The notes beneath the pieces are model-generated. The model was not told the DNA's origin and searched no databases. It saw nothing but the letters and a program-made list of their open reading frames with translations. This document shows positions 8,185 to 16,056 of a stretch of 23,717 nucleotides of DNA, in pieces. Position numbers and translations under genes: made by a program. Source of the DNA: Peptococcaceae bacterium UBA7185 (GTDB taxonomy: Bacteria; Bacillota; Peptococcia; Peptococcales; Peptococcaceae). Where the stretch lies: the NCBI GenBank assembly GCA_002491065.1, contig DKVF01000061.1, forward strand, positions 1 to 23,717. Direction: 5' to 3'. How positions within the stretch are numbered: the first letter of the stretch is position 1; the number at the start of each line of letters is the position of its first letter.

Positions 8185-8230
8185 CTTTCATCGCCTCCAC
8201 AACGCTTGATTCAGCATTTTGTGTATTACG

Positions 8231-8482
8231 TTATCCTTGCAGGCCTTTTGCCTGCCGCTCCATATTTTCAATGACGACGTCAAATACATCGCCCAATGAA
8301 GCGCAATACTCCAACACCTTCCATGGTGTGTTGGTGTGAAAATGAATTTTCACCAAGGTCTCATTGCCCACTGCCAATAAACAATCCCCGACAATATGGG
8401 CTGTAATGTAGGCGCTGATATCGTCGCTGGAAAGCGCTGTTCCCTCTACCAGCAGTTGGGTATCATATTTATATTCTAGCAT
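8231..8482 (-). CDS. Free-standing FakA/YloV middle-domain-like protein
   Basis: This 83-residue protein resembles only the segment that follows the kinase domain in FakA/YloV, the fatty-acid kinase ATP-binding subunit formerly annotated as a dihydroxyacetone-kinase-like protein. Matching features are an opening 'YKYDTQLLVEG', 'VGDCLLAVGNETLVKIHFHTNTPWKVLEYCASLGD' and a closing 'IENMERQ'. In FakA this region has a Cys near its start and two His in HVHT that I recall as zinc ligands. Here both His are kept (IHFHT), but the Cys position is Asp (KYDTQ). The kinase domain and FakB-binding C-terminal region are absent, and the gene is intact: ATG with AAAGGAGT 7 nt upstream and a normal stop. It may be a regulator, a partner for other Fak proteins or a domesticated remnant. 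Confidence 0.7.
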   Translation of the reverse strand: MLEYKYDTQLLVEGTALSSDDISAYITAHIVGDCLLAVGNETLVKIHFHTNTPWKVLEYCASLGDVFDVVIENMERQAKGLQG

Positions 8483-8534
8483 TTTGTATACTCCTTTATG
8501 TTTTTGCGTTTTTTTACCTAACTTTGCTTTCTTT

Positions 8535-8669
8535 TGTCAGCCTTGCCCCTTCCTCCGCTGCTTCGGACAATTCCTCTGGTTGTCCACTTTTGTCAGACTA
8601 ACGTCTGCCACAGTTTGGACAACTGCGGGAATTGTCCGTCCAGAAGTCGAAATTTAGGCAAGGCAGACA
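8535..8669 (+). repeat. Structured palindromic repeat, copy A
   Basis: The 135-nt element folds end to end. The terminal arms TGTCAGCCTTGCC 8535-8547 and GGCAAGGCAGACA 8657-8669 pair at 12 of 13 positions. CGGACAATTCC 8564-8574 pairs perfectly with GGAATTGTCCG 8628-8638. GTTGTCCA 8579-8586 pairs with TGGACAAC 8616-8623. CAGAC 8594-8598 pairs with GTCTG 8603-8607 around the loop TAAC. Copy C (8843-8978) repeats this plan in inverse orientation with compensatory changes. No coding potential was seen. Confidence 0.8.
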
Positions 8670-8684
8670 TGGGGAATTTTATCT

Positions 8685-8810
8685 TGTCTATTTAATGGTT
8701 TACTTGCCTTCGCTGTAATTCCGGCTTTTGCCCGACAGCTTTCTAATCAATATCTGACTCAATATCCGATATTTTTCTGGCTGGATACAGCGGAAGGAAA
8801 GGCATAGACA
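8685..8810. repeat. Third palindromic element between copies A and C (weaker)
   Basis: TGTCTA 8685-8690 pairs with TAGACA 8805-8810, and CCTTCGCTGTA 8707-8717 pairs with TACAGCGGAAGG 8786-8797 with one bulge. Read on the minus strand its outer end (TGTCTATGCCTTTCCTTCCG) resembles the ends of copies A and C (TGTC.GCCTT.CC..TTCCTCCG). The interior does not match them and lacks the TAAC hairpin. It may be a diverged or different member of the same family. Confidence 0.45.
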
Positions 8811-8842
8811 CATACGCATAGAGAAATGTAATTAAACTTCCC

Positions 8843-8978
8843 GTACCTATTTTGCCAGCATTCCGACTTTGGGGCGGACTGTGACGCAGCTTGTACAAAG
8901 CGTGATGAACGTTAGTTCAGCAAAGCTGCACAAGCAAGGAACCGTCCGAAGCCACGGAGGAACAGGCAAAGGCAGACA
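8843..8978 (-). repeat. Structured palindromic repeat, copy C (inverse of copy A)
   Basis: Read on the minus strand this element starts TGTCTGCCTTTGCC at 8978, only 6 nt past the mutS2 stop, and aligns with copy A across its length. Stems are GGCAAA 8965-8970 with TTTGCC 8851-8856, CGGAC 8875-8879 with GTCCG 8944-8948, CTTGTACA 8890-8897 with TGCACAAG 8927-8934 (one G-U pair on the minus strand), and TGAAC 8906-8910 with GTTCA 8915-8919. On the minus strand the hairpin loop is again TAAC. In the core, the segment lengths 8-7-5-4-5-8-8 are identical to copy A. Confidence 0.75.
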
Positions 8979-8984
8979 AAAAAA

Positions 8985-11348
8985 TTACTTCTTCAACTCG
9001 ACTACCGTAACGCCGTCGCCGCCTTCATTGAATGCGCCGAAACGATAACTGGCTACATGACAGTGATGCTTCAATTGCTCCCTTACCGCGCTGCGCAGCA
9101 CGCCCGTACCCTTGCCGTGAATAATTCGCACAGAAGCCAGACTGCTCAGGTAAGCGTCGTCTAAATATTTGTCCACCTTATCCAGCGCTTCCTCCACCAA
9201 GAGTCCCCGCAAGTCCAGCTCGCTCTTGATGGTTTCTGTTTTTCCGGAAGATATCTTGTGCACCATCGTTTTGCCTGTCTCTTTTTGCTTGGCCGACTGC
9301 TGCAGTTCCTCCAGATTTACATTTACCTTCATGATGCCGATTTGCAGCTGCAGATTGCCGTTTTTGTCCGGCAGCGTCAGCACTGTGCCGTGCTGCGTAA
9401 ACTTGGGCACATATACTTCCTCGCCTACTTTCACTTTCGTCACTTTATTTGCGATTACTTTAGGCCCCTTATTTACCTGGGCTGCCAGCTTCTCTTCCTT
9501 TTCGCTGAGCCGTTTGCGCTTCTCCTGGGCTTCTGTCTGCGCTTTGGCACTGTCCATGTGCATTTTCCGCAGTTCGCGCAAAATCTCCTCGCTCTCCTGC
9601 CGCGCCTCGCGCACAATATCCAGCGCTTGGGCCTGCGCGTTTCGGCGAATCTTATCGGCAGAGGCTGTCAAAGCTGCCCGTTCTTCCTCCAGCGCCTTCA
9701 ACTGCGCCTGAATTTCCTGCAGCTTGTCCTCCGCTTCCTGCCGTTTTTGCTCTGCCAGCACATTGTTTGTTTCCAATGACGCAATCAATCCCGCCACATC
9801 CTGCTCTTCCTGAGAAATCAAGCTATGGGCATTCTCAATGATATGATCCTGAATACCCAGCTTGCGGGCAATTTCAAAGGCATTGCTTTTTCCAGGCACG
9901 CCCAACAGCAAGCGATAGGTGGGACGCAAGGTCTCTACGTCAAACTCTACGCTGGCATTCTGCACTCTGGGCTCATTGAAGGCATAGGCTTTCAGTTCAC
10001 TGTAATGGGTCGTAGCGATAATCTTCCCTCCGTGATGCAGAATATCATCTAAAATAGAGATGGCCAGAGCCGCCCCCTCGGAAGGGTCGGTTCCCGCGCC
10101 CAATTCGTCCAAAAGCACCAGAGAATCTCCGTCCACTTCCTGTAAAATACGCACAATATTGGTCATGTGGGAGGAAAAGGTACTCAAGGACTGCTCGATA
10201 CTTTGTTCGTCCCCAATATCGGCGTAAACGCTGCGGAACAGGCCCATTTCACTGCCCACCTCCGCAGGAATATGCAAGCCGGACTGCGCCATCAGCACAA
10301 AAAGCCCGACTGTTTTTAAGGTAACCGTTTTTCCGCCTGTATTTGGTCCGGTGATCACCACAGAATCAAAGTCCTGCCCCAGACTGATAGTCAACGGCAC
10401 CACCTGTTTTGCCGGAATCAACGGATGACGTCCTTTGCGAATGGAAAGCTCCGGCGTTGTCTTCAAAATGGGCTCCACCGCATTCATTTTTTCGCTGAGC
10501 CGCGCCTTGGCAAAAATGAAATCAATACGCGCCAACACCTGCAAGTTATACTGTAAATCCTCTGTGTAAGGCGTCACCTTTCCGCTTAGCTCCAGCAAGA
10601 TGCGGTTCACTTCATCCCGCTCCGTGCTGTAGGCTTTGCGCAGATCGTTATTCATCTCAACCACTGCCATGGGCTCGATAAAAAGCGTCGCACCGCTGGC
10701 TGACTGATCATGGACAATGCCAGGAATGTGACTGCGGTACTCCTGTTTTACTGGCACCACATAGCGGTCATTGCGGATGGTCACCAACGCATCCTGCAAA
10801 TATTTCTGACTGCTTTCCGAACGCACGATATGCTCTAAGCGCTCCTTTATCCGATTTTTCAGTGTGTTGATCTTGCGCCGCGCTGTCAAAAGCTCCGAGG
10901 AAGCCGTATCCCGCACAGCGGCCTCCGGCGCAATGATATCGTCAATCTCCCGCTCCATCTCCGGCAGCAAGGTAAGCTGTCCTGCCCACCATTCCAACCG
11001 GGGCGTCTCATAAGTCTTTTTGCGCTCCAAAAAGAAATGGGCAATTCGCCGGCACGCTTTCAATACATCCAAGAGCTGCAAAAACTCTTCCGGCTCCAGC
11101 ATTCCGCCGATTTGCGCCTTGCGTACCTGTCTGCTCAAGTCCGTTATCCCGCCCAGAGGAATATTGGGCTCCAAGCGGCGCACAGTCACACCTTCCGTGG
11201 TTTCCTGCTGCCAGTCATGAATCTGCTGACTGTCCGTGCCAGGCTCTAGGGCTTCTGCCACTTGCCGCCCCAAAGAAGAGCTGCATTCAGCAGCCAGCAT
11301 CTCTCTAATTTTTTCATATTCCAATTTTCGTAATGTAAACGGATTCAT
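8985..11348 (-). CDS. mutS2: MutS2, Smr-domain ATPase
   Basis: This is a MutS-family protein without the mismatch-reading domains. Members have been linked to suppression of recombination and, in Bacillus, to splitting collided ribosomes. It is 787 residues, the usual length. The ATPase has Walker A 'GPNTGGKTVTLKT' at about residue 332, Walker B 'LVLLDELGAGTDPSEGAAL' and 'ATTHYSELKAYA'. A long Glu/Lys/Arg-rich coiled coil covers about residues 520-630, followed by a KOW-like segment. The C-terminal Smr nuclease domain (about 705-787) has 'LDLRG' and 'IIHGKGTGVLR'. The start ATG overlaps the stop of the U32 gene by 4 nt (ATGA), so the two are coupled. The repeat cluster lies directly behind its stop. 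Confidence 0.96.
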   Translation of the reverse strand: MNPFTLRKLEYEKIREMLAAECSSSLGRQVAEALEPGTDSQQIHDWQQETTEGVTVRRLEPNIPLGGITDLSRQVRKAQIGGMLEPEEFLQLLDVLKACRRIAHFFLERKKTYETPRLEWWAGQLTLLPEMEREIDDIIAPEAAVRDTASSELLTARRKINTLKNRIKERLEHIVRSESSQKYLQDALVTIRNDRYVVPVKQEYRSHIPGIVHDQSASGATLFIEPMAVVEMNNDLRKAYSTERDEVNRILLELSGKVTPYTEDLQYNLQVLARIDFIFAKARLSEKMNAVEPILKTTPELSIRKGRHPLIPAKQVVPLTISLGQDFDSVVITGPNTGGKTVTLKTVGLFVLMAQSGLHIPAEVGSEMGLFRSVYADIGDEQSIEQSLSTFSSHMTNIVRILQEVDGDSLVLLDELGAGTDPSEGAALAISILDDILHHGGKIIATTHYSELKAYAFNEPRVQNASVEFDVETLRPTYRLLLGVPGKSNAFEIARKLGIQDHIIENAHSLISQEEQDVAGLIASLETNNVLAEQKRQEAEDKLQEIQAQLKALEEERAALTASADKIRRNAQAQALDIVREARQESEEILRELRKMHMDSAKAQTEAQEKRKRLSEKEEKLAAQVNKGPKVIANKVTKVKVGEEVYVPKFTQHGTVLTLPDKNGNLQLQIGIMKVNVNLEELQQSAKQKETGKTMVHKISSGKTETIKSELDLRGLLVEEALDKVDKYLDDAYLSSLASVRIIHGKGTGVLRSAVREQLKHHCHVASYRFGAFNEGGDGVTVVELKK

Positions 11349-13870
11349 AAAACACCTCTAAAATAATGACCATAGGTCGAGCCTTCAGGAGCCAAGGTAT
11401 CCAGTTTGCCTGAATCATGCAAGTCAACTGTTATATGCTCCGTCCGGTTATATTCATCAATTACCTTTTTATAAATCGCCGTCACAGCGCCCACCCATTG
11501 GGCGTCCCGTTCCCGGCCTTCAATGCGCAGCACGTCCACGCCGGTCTGTAAGCATTCCTCCAGCCGCTTATACAGATTTAACGTCTTGCTGTTGAACACA
11601 TGCATGCGGCAATTTTCATCCATATACAGTGGGAACTGCATGTCCTTGCGGTCCTCTAGCCAATATTGATGCGTTCTGCAGGGCATGGTACAGGCCGTTT
11701 TCGCCGTGCGGCCGCCAATCACCGAGCCGGTCACGCACTGCTCCGACACCATGAGCGGAAAATTTCCATGTACAATCAATTCCAAAGGCAGATTGCCCAG
11801 ATAAGCAAAGTCCCCGATCTGCTCCAGGCTCAACTCCGGTGAGAGCACCGCTCTGCTGATTTCCTGTGCGGAAAGATACTGCAGCGTCACATCATTGAAG
11901 ATATTCAGCTGATAGTCTGCCACGATATTAAGCCAGCCTTGCTGCTGCGCTGTCTGCAGCAGCCCCAGATTGCCCACCAGCACACCGTCAAAGCCGCAAT
12001 CTTTGGCAGCCTGCATCAAAGCTGCCGCGCGCTCCAGCTGCCGGTCATTCTGAATGGGACTGCATGTCCAATAGAGCGCTGCCTGCCGTCCATGACAATA
12101 CTCCGCCAATTCTCCATACTGCTCTTTTTCTACCGGCACACCACGGCGCAGCGCCGTACTCTGCAGATAAATGATATCCGCACCGTTTTCAGCAGCGGCC
12201 CGCACTGCCTCTGCGCTGCCCGCTGTCACCGCCAATTTTTGCTGCAGCCCGTAGGCCATCACCTGCGGCGGAATGCGGTCCAGCAAATCTCCTGCGTCCT
12301 CCAGATATTCCTCATAGGTGTACACATTCCTTGGCGCTCCTTCTCCCTGCAGCTGCGCCTCCAAGCCTTCTATTACAGTGCGGCGCAGTGCATTGAGCTC
12401 GCTGGCCGGCGCAATGACGCCTTCATCCAGTTCTGTAATCACATCGCCCAACGAAAACATCGTATTGCCTAAACGGTCCAGCTGCTTCCGTACACTCTCC
12501 GCATCACTGGGACGATTCTTTGCTTTTTCCACCAGGTAATCGCTCTCTCCATATTGCTGATGTCCCGCATCGTCCCACGCCAGCAGAGAAATAGGTTGTC
12601 CTTCATGCAGCTCTACTTTGAAATGTACTGCCCGCTTTTGCTGCTGGGACGGACGGGCAAAACTGTCCGCCGCCCGCTGCAACAGCTGGAGATCGGCTGT
12701 CTTATACAATTCTCTGCCGCCCTGGGCATTGCCGCTCACAGCCATCTGTACAATCTGTCCCGGCATGCCGCATTCGATAGCCTTTCCTTTGATGGACAAG
12801 CTGTGCACCTTTCCGGCAATCTCCTCGCCCCGTCCATTGTACAGCAGATACCCATCGCCTACAGACAACGGTGTCCGCAGCTGAATCCATATCCGTTTCT
12901 GCTCTGTTTTCAGAATATCCGCCGCCAACACGCCCCGATTGTCAGGCCGACGGTAACTCATCAAATCAGCGCCCTGGTTCTTAAAATAATAGCCTGTCGT
13001 AAAATCGCGGTTAAAAATCTGCAGCAGCTCCTCATCGGCCTTTTTCTGATCGTACCCTGTCTCGTCATAGTACGCGTCAATGGCCTGCCGATAGTGTCGC
13101 ACTACTGTTGCCACATATTCTGGGCGTTTCATTCTGCCCTCTATTTTCAGGGAGGCCACGCCGGAGCGAATCAGTTCCGGCAGATGATGGAGCATATTCA
13201 AATCCCGCGTACTCAGCAAATAACTGCCCTCATCGTTGAGATAGTATTTTCCCGTTTCATCCAGCAATTGATATTGCATGCGGCAGGGCTGAGCGCAATA
13301 GCCCCGATTGCCGCTTCTTCCTCCAATCATACTGCTCAGCAGGCATTGTCCCGAGTAGGCCACGCACAACGCACCATGTACAAACACTTCCAGCTCCACA
13401 TCACAATTGGCCTTGATCCGCCCGATATTTTCCAGTGACGTTTCCCGAGCCAATACCACCCGTTCAAATCCCTGATTCTGCAAAAACGTTACACCAGCAG
13501 TATTGTGCACTGCCATCTGCGTGCTGGCATGGAGCGGCAGCTGGGGCAGCGTTTCCCGCAGAATATGCGCCGCGCCCAAGTCCTGCACGATCACCGCATC
13601 CGCTCCGAGCTGATAAATTTTGTAGGCATAGTCAATCAGACTGCCAATCTCCTCATTGCGCAGCAATGTATTGATTGCCACATGTACCTTACAACCCCGC
13701 TCATGGGCATAGGCAATCCCTTTCGCCATGTCTTCCGCCGTAAAGTTATCTGCCTTTTGTCTGGCGCTGAACTGTTCCCCGCCAATATATACCGCATCGG
13801 CGCCGTTTTCTACAGCAGCCCTCAAGGCCGCCAGATTTCCTGCCGGTGCCAACAATTCTATTTTTTTCAT
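11345..13870 (-). CDS. Peptidase U32-family protein, RlhA-like (23S rRNA C-hydroxylation type)
   Basis: The protein has 841 residues. The N-terminal U32 domain starts 'IELLAPAGNLAALRAAVENGADAVYIGG' and has the iron-sulfur-type cysteines C169, C176, C192 and C196 in 'GALCVAYSGQC...GYCAQPC'. It continues through 'SLKIEGRMKRPEYVA' to a DUF3656-like middle. The C-terminal half repeats the fold in degenerate form, with its own Cys cluster ('TACTMPCR'). This long form with DUF3656 resembles E. coli RlhA, which makes 5-hydroxycytidine in 23S rRNA using prephenate. The shorter TrhP-type relatives modify tRNA. Target assignment is inferred from architecture; proteolysis, the historical family name, is unlikely. 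It lies 60 nt after the ABC-F gene with its own AAAGGA site and overlaps mutS2 by 4 nt. Confidence 0.85.
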   Translation of the reverse strand: MKKIELLAPAGNLAALRAAVENGADAVYIGGEQFSARQKADNFTAEDMAKGIAYAHERGCKVHVAINTLLRNEEIGSLIDYAYKIYQLGADAVIVQDLGAAHILRETLPQLPLHASTQMAVHNTAGVTFLQNQGFERVVLARETSLENIGRIKANCDVELEVFVHGALCVAYSGQCLLSSMIGGRSGNRGYCAQPCRMQYQLLDETGKYYLNDEGSYLLSTRDLNMLHHLPELIRSGVASLKIEGRMKRPEYVATVVRHYRQAIDAYYDETGYDQKKADEELLQIFNRDFTTGYYFKNQGADLMSYRRPDNRGVLAADILKTEQKRIWIQLRTPLSVGDGYLLYNGRGEEIAGKVHSLSIKGKAIECGMPGQIVQMAVSGNAQGGRELYKTADLQLLQRAADSFARPSQQQKRAVHFKVELHEGQPISLLAWDDAGHQQYGESDYLVEKAKNRPSDAESVRKQLDRLGNTMFSLGDVITELDEGVIAPASELNALRRTVIEGLEAQLQGEGAPRNVYTYEEYLEDAGDLLDRIPPQVMAYGLQQKLAVTAGSAEAVRAAAENGADIIYLQSTALRRGVPVEKEQYGELAEYCHGRQAALYWTCSPIQNDRQLERAAALMQAAKDCGFDGVLVGNLGLLQTAQQQGWLNIVADYQLNIFNDVTLQYLSAQEISRAVLSPELSLEQIGDFAYLGNLPLELIVHGNFPLMVSEQCVTGSVIGGRTAKTACTMPCRTHQYWLEDRKDMQFPLYMDENCRMHVFNSKTLNLYKRLEECLQTGVDVLRIEGRERDAQWVGAVTAIYKKVIDEYNRTEHITVDLHDSGKLDTLAPEGSTYGHYFRGVL

Positions 13871-13930
13871 ATCAGAAATTCCTTTCTGCAGCCATACCGC
13901 AATGGCAACCTCTTTTATCTAAAAATCGCT

Positions 13931-15838
13931 CTATTCCAGCAAAAGCTGCAACTGCTCCCACGCTTCATACCATGCGGGAATACTCTCCTCCAACTGCTTA
14001 TATTCTGCCACAAATAGCCTGCTCTTTTCCTCATCCTGATAAGTGGCGCCGTCCGCCAACAGCTCTGACAGCTCTGCAGCCCGCAGCTCTCCTGCCTGAA
14101 TCTGTTCTTCCAGCTGCTCAATCTCTTTTCTAACTTTTGATTTATTGATCTTGGGCTTCTCCGGAACAGCGGCTTTTCCCTGTTTTGCCTGGCTTTTGCT
14201 GCGCTGAGCCTCTTCCTCTTGTTTTTCCCGTGCCAGACGCTCCAACTCTGCCCGCTTCTGCCGATAATAACTGTAATTGCCCAGATATGTGTTGAATTTT
14301 TTATCTTCCAAAACAATTGTGCGCGTACAAATTGCATCCAACAGATAGCGGTCATGGGAAACCATAAACACTGTCCCCGGAAATTCCTCCAAGAACTGCT
14401 CCACAATCTCTTTCGAGCTGATATCTAAATGGTTGGTCGGTTCGTCCATAATCAAAAAGTTCGGCTTATCCAAAATAATCTTCAAGAGCGCCACGCGGGC
14501 CTTCTCCCCACCGCTCAAGTCACCGATACGCTTTTCCACGTCCTCACCGAAAAACATCACCTGCGCCAGCAAATCCCGCGCTTCATGCAGTGTGACGTCG
14601 TACTGATACACAATTTCATCAATAATTTTATTGTCGGGATTCAACTGGCGATGCTCCTGGTCATAGTAAGCCATCTTTACCCGCGCGCCTAGATGTACCA
14701 TCCCACTGGTGGGTTGCAGATAGCCCATAATGATTTTCAGGATTGTTGATTTTCCCACGCCGTTGCCGCCAATCAGGCCAACCTTTTCCCCCTTATAAAT
14801 GGTATCCGTAAAACCGGAAAACAGCACCTTGTCCGGATAAGCCATGGCCAGATCCCGAATCTCCAGCACCACTTCCCCTGTGCCAGATACCTCGTGCATA
14901 TGCAGCAGCATAGATTTATCGTTCTGTACCCCTTCCAAGCGCTCTAATCGGGAGAGTTGCTTTTCTCTGCCTCTGGCCTGCTTCGACTTGATTCCCGCTT
15001 TGTATTTGCGAATATATTCCTCTGTGCGGGCGATTTCCGCCTGCTGCTTCTCATAGGCGCGCATCTGCGCCATCTCCTGCTCCGCCTTCAACACCAGATA
15101 GCGGCTGTAATTGCCCGCATAGCTTTTCAGCGCATGGTGATTGAGCTCCATTGTGCGCGTCGTCACCTGATCGAGAAAATAACGGTCATGGGAAATCACC
15201 AGCACTGCGCCGCGATAATTGCGCAAATAAGTTTCCAGCCAGTCCAACGCTTCCAAATCCAAATGGTTGGTCGGTTCATCCAACAAAAGCAAATCCGGTT
15301 CCCGCACCAACAAACGCGCCAAAGAAGCCCGCGTTTTTTCGCCGCCGCTGAAACGGGCAATCTCTCTGTTAAAATCTGCATCGGTAAAGCCCAGACCTTT
15401 GATGATGCCCTTCGCTCTGCTCTCACAGCTAAAGCCGCCCAAATCTTCATAGCGGTGGGTCAACACGCTATATTCCTCTAGCAGCTTTTCCAGAGCATCA
15501 CCTTCCACGCCGCCCATCTCCAACTCCAAATGCCGCAGCTGATCCCGCATGGCAAAGATATCGTTAAACATCTCCATCACAGCATCCAGCAATGTAAAAT
15601 TGGGCGCGAACTCCGGCATCTGCTCCATATAACCCATGCTGTGCCGGGCGCTCATCTGCAGCTGTCCCTCATCAAAGCTGTCCTCTCCTGTGATACAGCG
15701 AAACAGCGTGGATTTTCCCGTGCCGTTGGGCCCCACAAGGCCGACCTTTTCTCCCTCTTGGATATGGAAGTCAAGATTTTCAAAAATAAGATTGGTAATA
15801 TATGATTTTTTTAAATTTTTTCCCTGTAAAATAATCAA
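13931..15838 (-). CDS. ABC-F family ATPase (YdiF/Uup-like), TTG start
   Basis: This is a soluble twin-ATPase protein of the ABC-F class, which acts on the ribosome and not in transport. It has 635 residues. The first cassette has Walker A 'GPNGTGKST', signature 'FSGGEKTRASLARLL' and 'LLLLDEPTNHLD'. An Arg/Lys-rich interdomain linker follows ('YIRKYKAGIKSKQARGREK'). The second cassette has 'GGNGVGKST', 'LSGGEKARVALLK' and 'MDEPTNHLD'. The C-terminus is a charged coiled coil (about 545-635). No membrane segment is present. I place the start at TTG 15838: AAGGAG at 15853-15848 sits 9 nt upstream and the product then begins (M)IILQGKNL, the family's usual start. The frame stays open to another TTG at 15865. 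It heads the transcript with the U32 gene and mutS2. Whether it confers antibiotic protection or is a housekeeping translation factor cannot be told. Confidence 0.9.
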   Translation of the reverse strand: MIILQGKNLKKSYITNLIFENLDFHIQEGEKVGLVGPNGTGKSTLFRCITGEDSFDEGQLQMSARHSMGYMEQMPEFAPNFTLLDAVMEMFNDIFAMRDQLRHLELEMGGVEGDALEKLLEEYSVLTHRYEDLGGFSCESRAKGIIKGLGFTDADFNREIARFSGGEKTRASLARLLVREPDLLLLDEPTNHLDLEALDWLETYLRNYRGAVLVISHDRYFLDQVTTRTMELNHHALKSYAGNYSRYLVLKAEQEMAQMRAYEKQQAEIARTEEYIRKYKAGIKSKQARGREKQLSRLERLEGVQNDKSMLLHMHEVSGTGEVVLEIRDLAMAYPDKVLFSGFTDTIYKGEKVGLIGGNGVGKSTILKIIMGYLQPTSGMVHLGARVKMAYYDQEHRQLNPDNKIIDEIVYQYDVTLHEARDLLAQVMFFGEDVEKRIGDLSGGEKARVALLKIILDKPNFLIMDEPTNHLDISSKEIVEQFLEEFPGTVFMVSHDRYLLDAICTRTIVLEDKKFNTYLGNYSYYRQKRAELERLAREKQEEEAQRSKSQAKQGKAAVPEKPKINKSKVRKEIEQLEEQIQAGELRAAELSELLADGATYQDEEKSRLFVAEYKQLEESIPAWYEAWEQLQLLLE

Positions 15839-15893
15839 AATGCTCCGCTCCTTGGAGGTTTTCAATCGTCATCACTGACAGAATCTACGTTTT

Positions 15894-15922
15894 AGTTTAT
15901 CAGATATCAGACTTGATTTCAA
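15894..15922 (-). promoter_or_regulatory. Sigma-A promoter for ABC-F - U32 - mutS2
   Basis: On the minus strand TTGAAA (15922-15917) and TAAACT (15899-15894) are exactly 17 bp apart, and TGA before the -10 makes an extended -10. The start point would be near 15887, about 50 nt before the TTG start codon. Confidence 0.7.
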
Positions 15923-16002
15923 CACGTTTCCACAAAGCCAACAAGAATCTTCCAATTACAAAAAAATATCCGACAAGTCAATAATAAAGGGGCCCAGCCG
16001 AC

Positions 16003-16039
16003 AAAAGGCCGCAGAAGCATACGCGCTCTGCGGCCTTTT
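16003..16039. terminator. Bidirectional terminator after lysC
   Basis: A perfect 13-bp stem (16003-16015 with 16027-16039) encloses an 11-nt loop. The outer four pairs are A/T on both sides, so each strand ends in TTTT. It lies 18 nt beyond the lysC stop and closes the threonine-pathway operon. Confidence 0.9.
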
Positions 16040-16056
16040 CCCTATTTTCTGCAAAC

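Noticed and set aside
8483..8984. A transposase remnant or coding gene in the repeat region
   Set aside because: No frame of useful length or recognisable motif is present. The region is explained by palindromic repeats.
12554..13438. 294-codon open frame on the plus strand, opposite the U32 gene
   Set aside because: It is a shadow of the U32/RlhA-like gene. The minus strand has clear family motifs, whereas the plus-strand translation has no recognisable domain and no ribosome site.
15839..15881. Small overlapping upstream frame (ATG near 15881, about 30 codons) before the ABC-F gene as a regulatory leader peptide
   Set aside because: There is no ribosome site before the ATG, and the frame runs through the ABC-F start without stalling-type features. 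ABC-F genes often have leaders, but this one is not supported.
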